The translations under genes were made by a program, and so were the position numbers. DNA of 64,000 nucleotides from NCBI GenBank assembly GCA_022749755.1, contig CM040443.1, positions 1,217,191 to 1,281,190 on the forward strand, given 5' to 3'. Each line of letters opens with the position of its first letter. The first letter of the stretch is position 1. Shown one piece after another: positions 37,455 to 49,398 of the stretch. The stretch comes from Azadirachta indica. Lineage: Eukaryota > Streptophyta > Magnoliopsida > Sapindales > Meliaceae. The notes beneath the pieces are model-generated. The model was not told where the DNA came from, searched no databases, and worked only from the letters and a program-made list of their open reading frames with translations.

Positions 37455-38090
37455 GATACTAGCTGAAGAGGACATTTATTTAATAGCGACTTAGGGGACA
37501 TTGTTTTTCTTTGCTAATAATCTTAAGCTATTCAACAGACACGACATATGAATTAACGATTCTTATAAAAACACGAAGACAAAAAATTCTCTGTCAAACA
37601 TATCAATATTGTAAATATGAAAAACTTTTCTAAAATCATGTAACCAATAATTTATACGTGCTGTCCACGTTTCCAGTGCGTTTCCTTGTATATGATTAAA
37701 AACATGGGAGCTAATAATTTAATTTTCAGTTTGATTGATGTGGATATCAATAATTTTTGATATCATCATATTATGGGGTCACCCAAATTTCGACTAGATG
37801 GTAAAGAAGCTACGATTTCAATATGAGTCCAAGTTTTGGTATAGGATTTTATTTCACTTATAACGTGGGGACTAACAATTTAATTTTTAGCATGATTGAT
37901 GTGGATGTCAAATAATTTTGATATCAATATATTATGGGTCCCTTAGTGCTTAGCTAGATGGTAAAAAACCCATGACTTTAATATAAGTCCAAATTTCGGT
38001 AGGTAGGATTTTATTTTATTTATAATATGGGTCTTCTTCCTATTAATGTTTCATTTACCTTTCTTACAGCTAGTAGATGTTAAGAAGTAT
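37455..38090 (+). repeat. Upstream repeat with a ~160-bp tandem duplication
   Basis: Related to 43600-44050 and, more weakly, 45310-45650: shared GAAGAGGAC, ACACGACATATGAATTA, TAAAAACACG and TTCCTTGTATATGATTAA. Within it, unit 37701-37861 (starting AACATGGGAGCTAATAATTT) is repeated at 37862-38025 (AACGTGGGGACTAACAATTT). The 43.9-kb relative has only one unit. Confidence 0.7.
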
Positions 38091-38426
38091 GTTTCATTTA
38101 CTATTTAATTTTTTAAAGAAATTTTAAAATCAAATAATAAAGTAAAATTTTCTTCCAATTGTAAATCTGTTTCGGTTTATGAGTGCAAGAATTCAACCAT
38201 TATTACAAATAGTATTTCTTTCAAAATTATATTTGAGTCAACAAATAATTAACTAAAAATCTTGTATGAACAAGTGGTAAATTGATTAAATATGGGAGGT
38301 AAAAGTTCATTTTTTCCATTTTTTAAATAAAAAATTTCGTAAGTAATTTTACAAAATTGATATAAGAAAAATTTATATTTTTATATTAATATATAAATGT
38401 ATCAGATAAAATTTGAAGGTATGACA

Positions 38427-38436
38427 GTATATATAC
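38427..38436 (+). promoter_or_regulatory. Putative TATA box of the intact BAHD gene
   Basis: GTATATATAC about 460 bp upstream of the ATG, conserved with 7061 and 46842. The long distance is explained by a ~200-bp extra segment (38606-38807) in the leader of this copy. A second TATA-like run, TATATATA near 38760, lies inside that extra segment and could serve as an alternative promoter. Confidence 0.5.
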
Positions 38437-38897
38437 AACTCCAGCCATAAAAAATTAGAAGATAAACCATTCATTCATGACCACACAATTCTCAGGGTTT
38501 AGACAAAAGAAGGTACCAGTTCTTGTATTCCCCATGATTCGGTTGCGTCTTCAGTCCTTACTTTCTTATTCGGCTTTCTTTCTATCATAGAATACAATAG
38601 AAAATCCAACGATCTATTGAAGCTATATATATCCATGACCCTCCGAGTAATATCCCACCACCTCATATCCTCATCTCGGTTATGATTAGAAGTTATCTTC
38701 TTGAATATCAAGGGCGATTGTGTATTAGAACTAAAAGCAAGGTATCGAACATTCCTCCTGTATATATAGTGTGCGTTGTCGATGAAGATATATAACTTAA
38801 TTTATTGAAGATATTCTTGTTCCCGTATTTCTCCCTTGTCGTCTGTGTGATTTTAAGAATTTGAGTTGCAGGTGGGTGATATCTACACCGGAAGACA

Positions 38898-40360
38898 ATG
38901 ACAACAAATGTAAAGGAGTCAACAATTATACGGCCAGCCAAGGAAACGCCAAAACATTGCCTACGACTTTCTGACTTGGACCTTCTGATGCGGGCAGGTC
39001 ATCCCTCCAACGTATTCTTCTATCGGCCGCAGCCGAATGATTCTTCCAATTTCTTTGACGTTGGCTTGCTAAAGGAGTCTCTGAGCAAAGTTCTTGTGCC
39101 ATTTTATCCCATGGCTGGAAGATTCGGAAGAGATGAGAACGGTAGAATTCAGGTACAGTGTAATGGTGAAGGAGTCTTGTTTAAGGAGGCTGAATCAAGT
39201 TGTGCTATTGATGATTTTGGTGACTTCACAGATATCTCCAAAATAATAGACTTTGTTCCAACTGTTGATACTACAAAAGATATATCTTCTTATCCAATCT
39301 TGCTGATACAGGTGCTTGAAATTATCACTTGATATTTTTTAGATTGTTTCCTCAAATATTTTCTTTTTGTATCAAAATTATATTTGCTTTTTATATAGCA
39401 AAGTGCACGTAAGTGGTTTCTTACATGAAAAATTATTAGGTAACTCATTTCAAGTGTGGAGGAGTTGGTATTGGACTTGCGTTACATCATACATTGGCAG
39501 ACGCAGTTTCAACTTTCAATTTCATGAAATCATGGGCTGAGGTGACACGAGGCCTTCCAGTTAGCATTTCACCATGCTTTGATTCGACACTCCTAAGTGT
39601 TGGTGTCCCCTCTTCTCCTAAATTCGATCATATCGAATACCAACCAGTTCCTTCAATGAAAACACCTTCTCGAAATCCTGGACCCATTTCACCTGTAATC
39701 TTAAAACTATCACTTGATCAAATCAAAACCCTTAAGGAAATAGCAAAGAATGATCATGGATCTACCAACAACTATACTAGGTTTGAGATCATAGCAGCTC
39801 ATATATGGCGTTGTATGTGCAGAGCACGTGGATTACCTGGTGATCAAGCTAGTAAATTACACATTCCGACAAATGGACGGTCTAGATTGAATCCCCCACT
39901 CCCACCTGGTTTTATTGGCAATGTCTTGTTCGGAGCTACATCAGTTGCATTATCAGGGAATATCATTTCTGAACCGTTCATTTCTACGACAGAGAGAATT
40001 CATAAAGCAATAAAACGGATGGATGATGAGTATGGGAAGTCAGCTCTTGCTTATCTGAAACAATTTCCAGATCTAAAGGCTTTCAAACGAAGTGACCACA
40101 CTTTTAAGTGTCCCAATCTCCTTATATCCAATCTGTCACTCATGCCTATTTATGATACAGATTTTGGTTGTGGCCGGCCGATGTATGTGAGGCCACTTCA
40201 CCGATCGGATGGTACAGTACAAATTTTTCCAAGTCCAAGCAATGATGGGAGCTTGTTTGTGATTACATACTTGGAAGCCCATCAAATTCAGCTCTTTAAG
40301 AAGTTCTTTTATGAGATTTTTGATCAACCCGAGAACGCAAGACCAAGAGCTTGTTTGTAA
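38898..40360 (+). CDS. BAHD acyltransferase, HCT/HQT-like, intact (2 exons)
   Basis: Predicted 444-residue protein: exon 1 38898-39311 (138 codons), phase-0 GT..AG intron 39312-39439, exon 2 39440-40360. Length and motifs fit the BAHD family, cytosolic enzymes that move an acyl group from a CoA thioester to an alcohol or amine. Near the N-terminus come VKESTIIRPA and LSKVLVPFYPMAGR. The catalytic HXXXD box is H155-T-L-A-D159, and the structural D-F-G-x-G box is at 379-383. Overall it is closest to hydroxycinnamoyl-CoA:shikimate/quinate transferases, judged by recall. The box reads DFGCG instead of DFGWG (C382), and the position usually holding the shikimate-contacting Arg is L372, so shikimate may not be the acceptor. 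No signal peptide or membrane segment. The intron position matches the paralogue at 7325. The start is the first Met, conserved in both copies. Confidence 0.9.
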
Positions 40361-41059
40361 TTTTAAGCAATGGATTTACTTCGAGTAGATGTATTACATT
40401 TTATTTTCATTTTATTTTATGAATTTTGGGTGAGAGCATTATTTAGACTTGTTTGTTTATATTTGAATGAATTAAATATTTTATTTCTCAATAATATCTT
40501 TAATTTTTTATTTTATTATTTAATACTTAAATTTTAAATCTTATATAACACTTTTTGTTTCGGAGAACGTCAACGCTCATATATTGTTTGATAAATACCC
40601 CATCATAGACTCCCCCTTGCCCCCCATGATGTTATCTCTCAATTGTAGCCTGATATGTTTATCGATATTGTTTATCCATGAATATGCTGATATGTCACAC
40701 CTCTAATTTTAACTCTTTATGCCTTTAACATAAACCAAGTTGTTGGTTAATTGCTTGACCTGAAAGCTTATAAAAATTGGTTGAAACATAAATGAGATAT
40801 GGAATTAGAGCATAGGATCTTCACTTGATAAAAAGCGACGAGAATGTGTTCCATTTATAATAAGGCGTACGAATATCTTAAAAATATATGTTTTACAAAA
40901 CCTAACACGTAGCATACAAAAGCAAATCCATCCATATCCTCCAATGGTCCAGTCAAGTAACCCATTCCAAATGGCTGTACAATAGATAGAGACAGAAAGA
41001 ATCGTTGAGATAAACTTGGCCAATTCAATCGATATAATAACAAATCTTTGTCAATAAAA
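40361..41059. other. 3' flank and intergenic DNA
   Basis: About 195 bp are shared with 8841-9035. The rest has no recognised feature. Minus-strand frames near 40805-41043 overlap each other and show no family motif. Confidence 0.5.
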
Positions 41060-42075
41060 ATCTTCTAAATTTTAAAACTTTTTAAATTTTAAGTCTAGAG
41101 ATCTTAAATTTAGAGTAAAACGATGTAATAACATATAAACAGAATAAAAAATCAATCCTTACCTTCAAAAATAAGAAAATATCCATTAACCACCAAGTTT
41201 CCCCTTAGTGTTTGATCAATATCCCATTATCTCCTAACTAATATGTCTTTTCAATTTTATCCTTACACAAATCGGTTTGAACTATTAAACCGAATCATTC
41301 TTTTAAAAAAATACAGAATAAATAAAAGTATCGTTACCACCAAATATATAGGCTAACTATCCAATTTCCTCTTTATTTATATATCTTTTCAGTCTTGCTC
41401 TTACATAAATTGACTTGAATCGCTGGACCAAATTGATTTTTGTAAAATTGCAAAATAAATGACAATTTGTCATGATTTGAATGGAGAAAAGTGAGCAACC
41501 AACTTATCACTTAACCACTTGCACCTTTTTATTAATGTCTAACCCTTTAATAAATATATAACGACAAATCTTTATAAAAAATGATCTTTTAAGACTTAAA
41601 ATTTAGAATAAAAACATGTAATAGTATATGAATAGGAAAAAATTCAACCCTTAGCATCATAAGTATGGAAAATGTCCATTATTCCCTAATTTTTGGACTA
41701 AACCCCATTCCCTCTAAAGTTTGATAAATACCCTATTATCTCTTGATCTGTATACCTTCTTAGTATTGCCCTTACAAAAATTGGTTTGAACTGTCAAAAC
41801 AAACAGAATTTTTTTTTTAATTTGCAAAATAAAAAAAGATGCCACTACCCTAAATTTTTAGGCTAACTACCCAATTTTCTCTTAACATGTATATCTTTTC
41901 AGTTTTGCCCTTATATAAACCGAATTGAATTGTCAGATTGAATCGATTCTTTTTTTTTTTAAATTTTAAAATAAAATGAAAACATATCATGGTTGGAGTA
42001 AAGGAAAATAAGCAACTAACTAACCACTTCACCACCTATAGCTTTTTATTGATGTGTCTAACCCTTAGTAAATAA
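41060..42075 (+). repeat. Nested tandem repeat: two ~505-bp units, each with two sub-units
   Basis: Unit 1 (about 41060-41564) and unit 2 (about 41565-42075) share their whole order, e.g. GTAATAACATATAAACAGAA / GTAATAGTATATGAATAGGA and TTTTATTAATGTCTAACCC / TTTTATTGATGTGTCTAACCC. Within each unit a ~130-bp block with CTTTTCA(A/G)T-TTG-CCTTACA and a TTGAA(C/T) phrase occurs twice. Confidence 0.8.
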
Positions 42076-42289
42076 CCAATATAAAAATACATATTTAATC
42101 TATATTATTTAAAAGTAAAAATATTTTGAACACTATTATTAATAGAAATGTACTTTTCTAATCTAAAATAATTCTTGTTCAATAATTATAATTACCCATA
42201 TATAATTTAAATTATTGACTTATTGTTAATTAGTAACAATTATGTATAAAAATTAACTATATTTTCTGAATTTTTAAAATTAAATTTTG

Positions 42290-42705
42290 AAAAGAAAACA
42301 AGTATATTTGTAATTAAATTTATTTTATTAAAATTTAATATTTTTCATATTCAAATAGATTTATTATCCCTTCAAATGATAATAAACAAAAATCATGCCA
42401 ATAAAATTAATTTTAAATAATTGTTAAAAATAAAATTATTGTTAGATTATTATTAATCATAATAATTATCATAATTATTAAATTTAAATTATTTTAGATT
42501 ATAAAATTAGTTTATATCAATAAGAATAACTTAAAAATAATATTTTTAATAATATAATAAAATATGTATTCTTAATTAAAATTTTTTTGATGGGTTAAAT
42601 ATTTTGATAAAAAAGTGTGGATAATGTACATGGTAAGTTGGTTTCTTCCTTTTTTCTATTCCTTGAGTTTGAACACCAATAAGTTTTCATTTATTTTGTT
42701 ATTCT
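42290..42705. repeat. AT-rich block shared with 37300-37440
   Basis: AATAAAATTAATTTTAAATAATTGTTAAAAATAAAATTATTGTTA-type sequence corresponds to the block just upstream of the repeat at 37455. It is the left part of a diverged third copy of the BAHD upstream region. Confidence 0.5.
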
Positions 42706-42709
42706 TGTG

Positions 42710-43572
42710 GGGGATATTATGAGATACCCCTTATAGTTTAATTCAAAAACATATACCCCTGAAAATTCAATAGAACAAATATCTCTGAAGTTTGAACAAA
42801 AGACAAACAGGCATTGAAGTTATTATGCAATCAATAAGCTCTGCATAAAGTGATTATTATACCCTTAAATATTTAAAAGACATATAAATAGGTTAGTTTA
42901 TTTCTATTACCAATATATAATAACCAACATAATCTTTTGACTTTAAAAAAAAATGAATAATATCCTTAATTTATTTCTTTTAACAATTATACCCTTAATG
43001 TTTTTGTTATTTTAGATAATTTTTATTTTTATTATATTAATTAATTGTATATAAACCATTAAAATAGATTTTAAATAATATTAGTTTTAAAAAATTGCAT
43101 TTCATTCACATAAAAATTTAATATTATAAACTTACATAAATTGAGACAATTTTATTCTTATTATATTATTTATTGTGAATAGACTATTAAAATAGATTTT
43201 AAATAATATTATTTTAAGAAAAAATTGTGCTATGTACACATAAAAGTTTAACTTTATTTATAATATATTTTAATAGTTTATTTATAATAAATTAATATAA
43301 CGAAAATAAAATTGTCTATTGTCCAATAAATTAATATAATAAAAATAAAATTATTTAAAATAATAATATTTTAGGATAAAATAAAGATAAATTAATTGGT
43401 TTATATAACTTTTAAATATTTAAGAGTACAATAATTATTTTATATAAAAGTTATTAACAATATAATAACTTTAAGAGAGTATTTTTTTTTATCTAAATTC
43501 TAAAAATATTTGTTCACCTTAAATATTTAAGAGTTATATATGTTAAACTTAAGGGCATATCTTTCATATTCC
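42710..43572. mobile_element. Foldback element related to 2245-3380
   Basis: The left arm (about 42712-42900) and right arm (about 43385-43572) are imperfect reverse complements. Both carry TATTATACCCTTAAATATTTAAAAG / TATTGTACTCTTAAATATTTAAAAG-like blocks near their inner ends and ATATTATGAGATA / ATATGAAAGATA at the tips. The phrase GAAGTTATTATGCAA corresponds to GAAGTTATTGTGCAA in the element at 2245. There is no coding inside. A degraded TTGTG-type flank on both sides may be the remnant of a target duplication. Confidence 0.65.
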
Positions 43573-43599
43573 TTGTGATGGTGAATGAAGAGGGTTCTC

Positions 43600-45305
43600 T
43601 GATTTTTGGTAGAAGAGGACACTTTTTTTATGGCGACCGACAACTTCAGACAAAATGTTTCTCTTTTGCTAATAACAGTGAGCTATGCAACAGACAACGC
43701 ATATGAATTATTGAATCTTGTAAAAACACGTAGCAAAACAAAGGCAGAAGAAGCCCAGCAAAAAATCATAGATGAAGACCAAAAAAATCTGTGTCAAGCA
43801 ACTCAAAATTGTAAATATGAAAAACTTTTGTAAAATCATGTAACAATTAATTTATACATGCTTTCGACGTTTCTACTGCTTTTCCTTGTATATGATTAAT
43901 AACGTGGGGACTAATAATTTTCATCATGATTGATGTGGGTATCAAATAATTTTCGTGTCAATATACTGTGGGTCACTACACAGTGCTTATGTAGGATTTT
44001 ATTTAAGTTCAAGTTTCGGTAGGTAGGATTTTATTTCATTAATAATAATTGTCGTGCGTCTTATCTAAATAGAACTCCAACTACGTACCTAAAATCATTA
44101 TAAAATACTGTTATTTGGTTGTCCAAAAGTGAGTGAAAAGAAGATTCCTAAGAAACATTTATTCGATCTCTTTCTCCCAATCCTTAAAGTTTCTTAACCC
44201 CTTCTTTATATGTTTTATCATCATTTTACTTTAAATTAATTAAAATAATTATTCTTAATAATTTGTCAGTTATTTTATTTATTTATTTATTAAATTAAGT
44301 CATTAATATTATTTAAAAATTGAAAATATTAAAAATTATTTAAAAAGCTCATCTATAGTTATCATTGTAGTATTCATTTTTGTTTCTAAATTCAATATCA
44401 TATTACCATAAATTTAATTTATAACTATTAGGTAACGCTTATTATTTTAATAAATTCAACGTAATCTTATTACAATTATATTCATTATTACTTCTATATT
44501 TATATTCTTATTTTGTATAAAATATACTTTTCATATGTTTTATTTTTTTTATAATTTATTTTCTACTTCATATTTATTATAAATGTCATATTAATTTCAT
44601 AATTACAATGTTAATTTCTAATATTTGCGCATGTTAATTATTCAGTGAACTATAAATAATTTTGTGTTTAAGTTTTATTATTACTGTAATATTTGTGAAT
44701 TTTTCCTAATTTTCTATTAATTTTGTTATTTCTTACTATGTATATAAAAAAATTTTGCCTTTTAAATTATAATTTATGATAATAAAATAAAAAAATATGT
44801 TGATACTTTAAATACTAATATTTAAATATAGAATTAAGTAATACCATATATGTTTGAAATTTTGATCATAAATATAGTAGTATTCATCGAGTAGATAATA
44901 AAATAATTGCGACATGATTTTTAAATTTATCACAATTAATTTATTATTTAAATAAGTGATAAAATGATATAATAAATATATATTTTAAAAATTATTATAA
45001 TAAAAAAACAATTAACTTTGTGTATTTGTATCAGATTAATGGGTTATATCACAAATTATCATTATAATTTATTATTAATTATGTATAAGAATTTGTGTTA
45101 TTAAAAGTAATGCAAAAAATACTATATATAATAATAGTTATTGACGACTTAGAAACATGCATGCAAAATGATATGACATGGGGCTTGTTTTTTTTTTTTT
45201 TAAGTTAAAATTTGAATATAAATATTTAGATATGTAAAAGTAGTTTATTTTTTAATTTATATTTAGATATTTATTAAAAATATTTAAATTAAGAACAATA
45301 TTTTT
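43600..45305 (+). repeat. Diverged copy 1 of an upstream-region repeat
   Basis: 43600-44050 matches 37455-38030. 44070-44500 matches 45670-46040 and 55260-55720. 44840-45180 matches 14880-15500 in parts. A 75-codon frame (43606-43833) with LVKTRSKTKAEEAQQ occurs here and a related frame is at 45384. The motif is not maintained in the 37.5-kb copy, so it is unlikely to be a real gene. Confidence 0.55.
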
Positions 45306-46514
45306 TAATTTTTGATAATTGAACAGAACATTTATTTGTGACGGACATCTTATCACAATGTTTTTATTTTTTGGTGGATAATAATGAAATATGCGAAATA
45401 CACGACATGTGAATTAGTGAATCTTATAAAAACACGTAGCAAAACAAAACAACGAAAAAAGGCTTGTATTTCAGCAGAAGAAGCAGAGCAAAATTCATAC
45501 ATCAACACAAAAAACTCTTTCCATTTTTTTATGTTTTTTCTAAAATCATATAACCATCAATTTATGTGTACGATTAACAATATACAAGGATGATTAAAAA
45601 CCCACGACTTCAATGTAAGAGGGTTCGATTTAAAGTCTTCCTTTTATTAATATCGTTGTCCGTCTTATTCAAATAAAACTCCAACAACCTAAAATCATTA
45701 TCAAATATTATTATCGCCGCAAAAATTTTAAACTCTCGGACATATTTGGTTGAAAGAATTGAAGAAATAATGAAAAGGAATTAAGGAGGGAAGAAAAATT
45801 ATTCTTAATAATTTGAAATTTATTTTAATTATTTATTAAATTAAGTCATATGATATTATTTAAAAATTGAAAATCTTAAAAATTATTGAAAAAAGTCATT
45901 TACAGTTATCATTATAATATTCATTTTTGTTTCTAAATTCAGTACCACCTTATTATAAATTTATTTGAAAAATTAATTTATAATTATTAGTGTAACGTTT
46001 ATGCTTAAGTCATATTTATTTGATAATTATAATTTTAATTTCTAGTATATATATATATATATATATGCAGGTCAAGTATCCAGTGAACTACAACTAATTT
46101 TATATATTTAAAGTTAAGTTTTATTATTACTATAATATTTGAGAATTTTTTATTTATATATTATTTTTGTTATTTCTTACTATATATAAATATAATTTAC
46201 CTCTTAATTTTTAATTTATGATAATAAAATTGTCAAATATGCTGATACTTTAAATATTAAAATTTCAAAAATAAGTTAAATTTTATTTAAAAATTAGTAA
46301 ATAATTAAAATTTTTATTGAAGAATATAGCTGATTTTTAAATAGAGAGGTTTTTTTTTCCTAAATGAAATATTATCAAGTTTTTTTCCTCCATAATTCCT
46401 TGTTTCAACCAAACGAGGAATACTATTCCTTTCCCTATTTTTATGTCAAACCAAACATTGTCTCAAGTCATATATTTTTTGTTTCTCATGACTTCTTGAG
46501 TTAATTAAATTTTA
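45306..46514 (+). repeat. Diverged copy 2, including a MITE-like element
   Basis: 45310-45650 repeats the 43600 block. A ~690-bp piece at about 45740-46425 has ends TTTGGTTGAAAGAATT and (reverse complement of the right end) TTTGGTTGAAACAAGG, so it resembles a small TIR element. A (TA)n tract is at about 46043-46066. Confidence 0.5.
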
Positions 46515-46885
46515 TCGGTTTTCTAAAGAAATTTTAAAACCAAAGAATAAAGTAAAATTTTCTTATAACAGTAAATTTGTTCTTGGTTTATGAGTGAAAG
46601 AATTCAATCCTTATTACAAAATATTATTTTTTTAAAAAAAATTTTATTTGAATCAACAAATAATTAACCAAAAATCTAATATAAACAAGTGGTAATCAAA
46701 GGTTTTTTCTATTTTTAAATAAAAAATTTTGTATATTAGCAATTGCATAAAATTTATATAAGAAAAATTTATATTTTATATATAAAAATATATAAATGTA
46801 TGGTACGAGAACAAAATTTGTAGATATAAATTTGTTGTGAAGTATATATATACCTCCAGCCACGAAAAATTAGGAGATACCATTA
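46515..46885 (+). pseudogene. Orphan BAHD promoter: upstream region without coding sequence
   Basis: This block matches 6720-7100 and 38095-38465 (AAAGAAATTTTAAAACCAAA, TTATGAGTG-AAGAATTCAA, and the GTATATATATACCTCCAGCC core near 46842-46860). Just after the leader start, at 46885, it switches to an unrelated AT-rich repeat, so exon 1 and everything downstream is gone. Confidence 0.75.
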
Positions 46886-47199
46886 TTTTATCTATTTATT
46901 AAATTAAGTGATATAATATTATTTAAAAATTGAAAATATTAAAAATTATTTAAAAAACTCATTTATAGTTATCATTGTAATATTCATTTTTGTTTGCAAA
47001 TTCAATATCACGTTATTATAAATTCAATTTATAATTATTAGGGTAATGATTATTATTTTTATAAATTCAACTTAATCTTATTATAATTATATTTATTATT
47101 ACTTTTATAACTGATTTATAAATAAAGAGTTTTTTTCTAAAAGAAATGTAACTAATTTCTTTTCCTCTATAATTTCTTGTTTCAACTAAACAAAGAAAT

Positions 47200-48812
47200 T
47201 GTTACGATTACACAGAACCCATAAGTATAGGGGTCGTACAAGTAGATAATGATAAAAAGGGTTTGTCATACCTTGAGGATTGAGTTTTCATCTTTTAAAT
47301 TACTTACTACAATTTATGACAAATTGATTTATTTAAGCAATCTAAGTTCAAGAAATGAAATTAACAAAATAGTAAACTAAAATTTGCTGCTTTAAAAGCA
47401 AGAATGGTAAATAGGAAATAGAGATAACAAAGTAAGTGTGTGAAATTGACGTGAAAATTTTCCTAAGGTCTTGACTTCACCTAATTAATATTATATTTGT
47501 CCTAATTGAAAATTGTTAATATTTTCTATTTTAATTCACTAATAACTAGTTATAATTTAACTTGATTACCTTTCCCAAGGTCCAATCAGGTCTTATGTCA
47601 AACCAATCTAGCTGATATCCCTATGTGACTGAATTGATCAAATGATCTTTTAGCCGTACCAGTTATTAATGTCTATAGACTCAATTACCTCCTAGTTTTT
47701 TGGTTTCCTTGGAGTTAATTTGATTGTTTAAACATTGATATCCTTCTAAACTCTCAACGTTTGTAAACTATATTTTCTTTATCTTAATAAACAGATTAGT
47801 CTCTCCCAAGTATTCATTCATTCATATAATTTCAACTAATTCATTTTTCAACAAATTAGAAGCCTTAAGTACAAGAAAATATAAATAAATAAAACATACT
47901 TATATTAACAAATTCCCAATCAATCAAAATATAATCCAACTAGGTTACATCAAGACCTTAGATTATAGAAATTAGCCTAATGTATCAATAAGAAACATTA
48001 ATATCCTCTTGAAATTCATAATAAAATAGAACAAATAATAACAAACCAAATGAATTTGAAGAGAAATTAGGAGTTTAAGAGATAGAACTAGATTGATTCG
48101 AGCTTTAAATCCCCAATTCTTCAAGTCATCTTCTAATCCTCTCCAAGAATTTGTTGATTCTTTCACTTTCTTTTACTAGAAGTCTCTCCTTTTCTCTATC
48201 TATCTTTTTTTCCCTCCAAAAAATATGAAAACTGAGTATATATCTAAACCTAGGCATCCAACAATGATCCTAAGGTCAAAATTCATCCTAAAATGTCATC
48301 TCCAAATACAAGAGATATTGGGGTGTTGAAACGACACTGCACTAAATTGATAGTGTGCACGGTGTAGGCACGCCATAGTTACTGCCAAAGGGCAGCGTTC
48401 ACGTGGAGAAATAGCAAGCATAGTGTAGCTACACCATAACTACTACTTATGACATACTAAATTGAAGCTTCAGATGTTTAGTTTCTAACGCCATAAATGG
48501 ATTGCGATTCTGGGTTGTGTAGATGAATTATCAATGTTTTAGTACACTATACTCAGAACGTTAATTTTTGCTACTTTAGGCAAACATCAATAGAAAGGCT
48601 CACGGATTTACATTTATATGTGTAGGTAAGCATAAAAAACTCACATCAAAAGGTAAAAATAAGGCTAAAATTAAAAAAAAAAATAAAAATTCTTACTTAG
48701 TAACCAAGTCTCACACCTAGGTAAGTGTAGAGAACCCGTGTCAAAAAGTAAGAACAGGGTGAATTTTGAAAAAAAAATTGTGTAAATAAATATGTGTAGC
48801 GGTGTGCATATT
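47200..48812 (-). mobile_element. Probable LTR, minus strand
   Basis: Read on the minus strand, a polypurine-like GTGTGTGGAGAATA stands just before about 48812. The sequence ends at 47200 with ACTTGTACGACCCCTATACT ... GTAACA, a phrase pattern typical of Ty3/gypsy Tat/Athila LTR ends. 47200-48020 is repeated at about 55803-56605. The left end is well placed and the right end is tentative. Confidence 0.5.
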
Positions 48813-49398
48813 CTCCACACACAAAAGATGTTGAATAGGAAATGGAGAGGTAAACAAAGAAAAGAAGTTTTGGATCAAAGAAAAAGTTTCAGGAGGATTA
48901 AAGTAATTAGGGTGCTGGAACTTTACTTATAGAATCTAAAATCTCTTACCTTAACCTTGACCTATCATTATAAGCCATACAAAACCTAAGAATTCTTAAT
49001 GTAATGCCCTAATCCATTAGTAAAGAGTGACTTGAAGACTAAATGTATGGAGTTTCCTAAGTGTTCAAATTGAGCTTAATTGTAAGCATAATCTGATCTA
49101 AATTGAAAGACAATTAAGCATGAGTGGCAATTCACACGTGCATAAGGAACCCTTGAGTGAAATGACTTTTGTTCTTTAAGTCAGATTACAGGATAAATCA
49201 CTGCAATTTTAAAGTTTCCTTAATTTAAATATAACAATTGATTTATGAAGCTTGATATTGCTCTGACCAAAGGCTTGCTCAATTGTTAATTAATTTCAAT
49301 TGTGAAATTTTCTTTTTATTGGATAATTTTTCCCTTATCTCTTTTTATATTGGTTTGATTTGCTTGAGGACAAGCAAATGTTCAAGTGTGGGGATATT
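48813..49398 (+). mobile_element. 3' non-coding end of a Tat/Athila-type element
   Basis: It ends with GCTTGAGGACAAGCAAATG and AAGTGTGGGGATA, the conserved region and polypurine tract that precede the 3' LTR of Tat/Athila-type Ty3/gypsy elements. No protein domain is visible. Confidence 0.5.
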
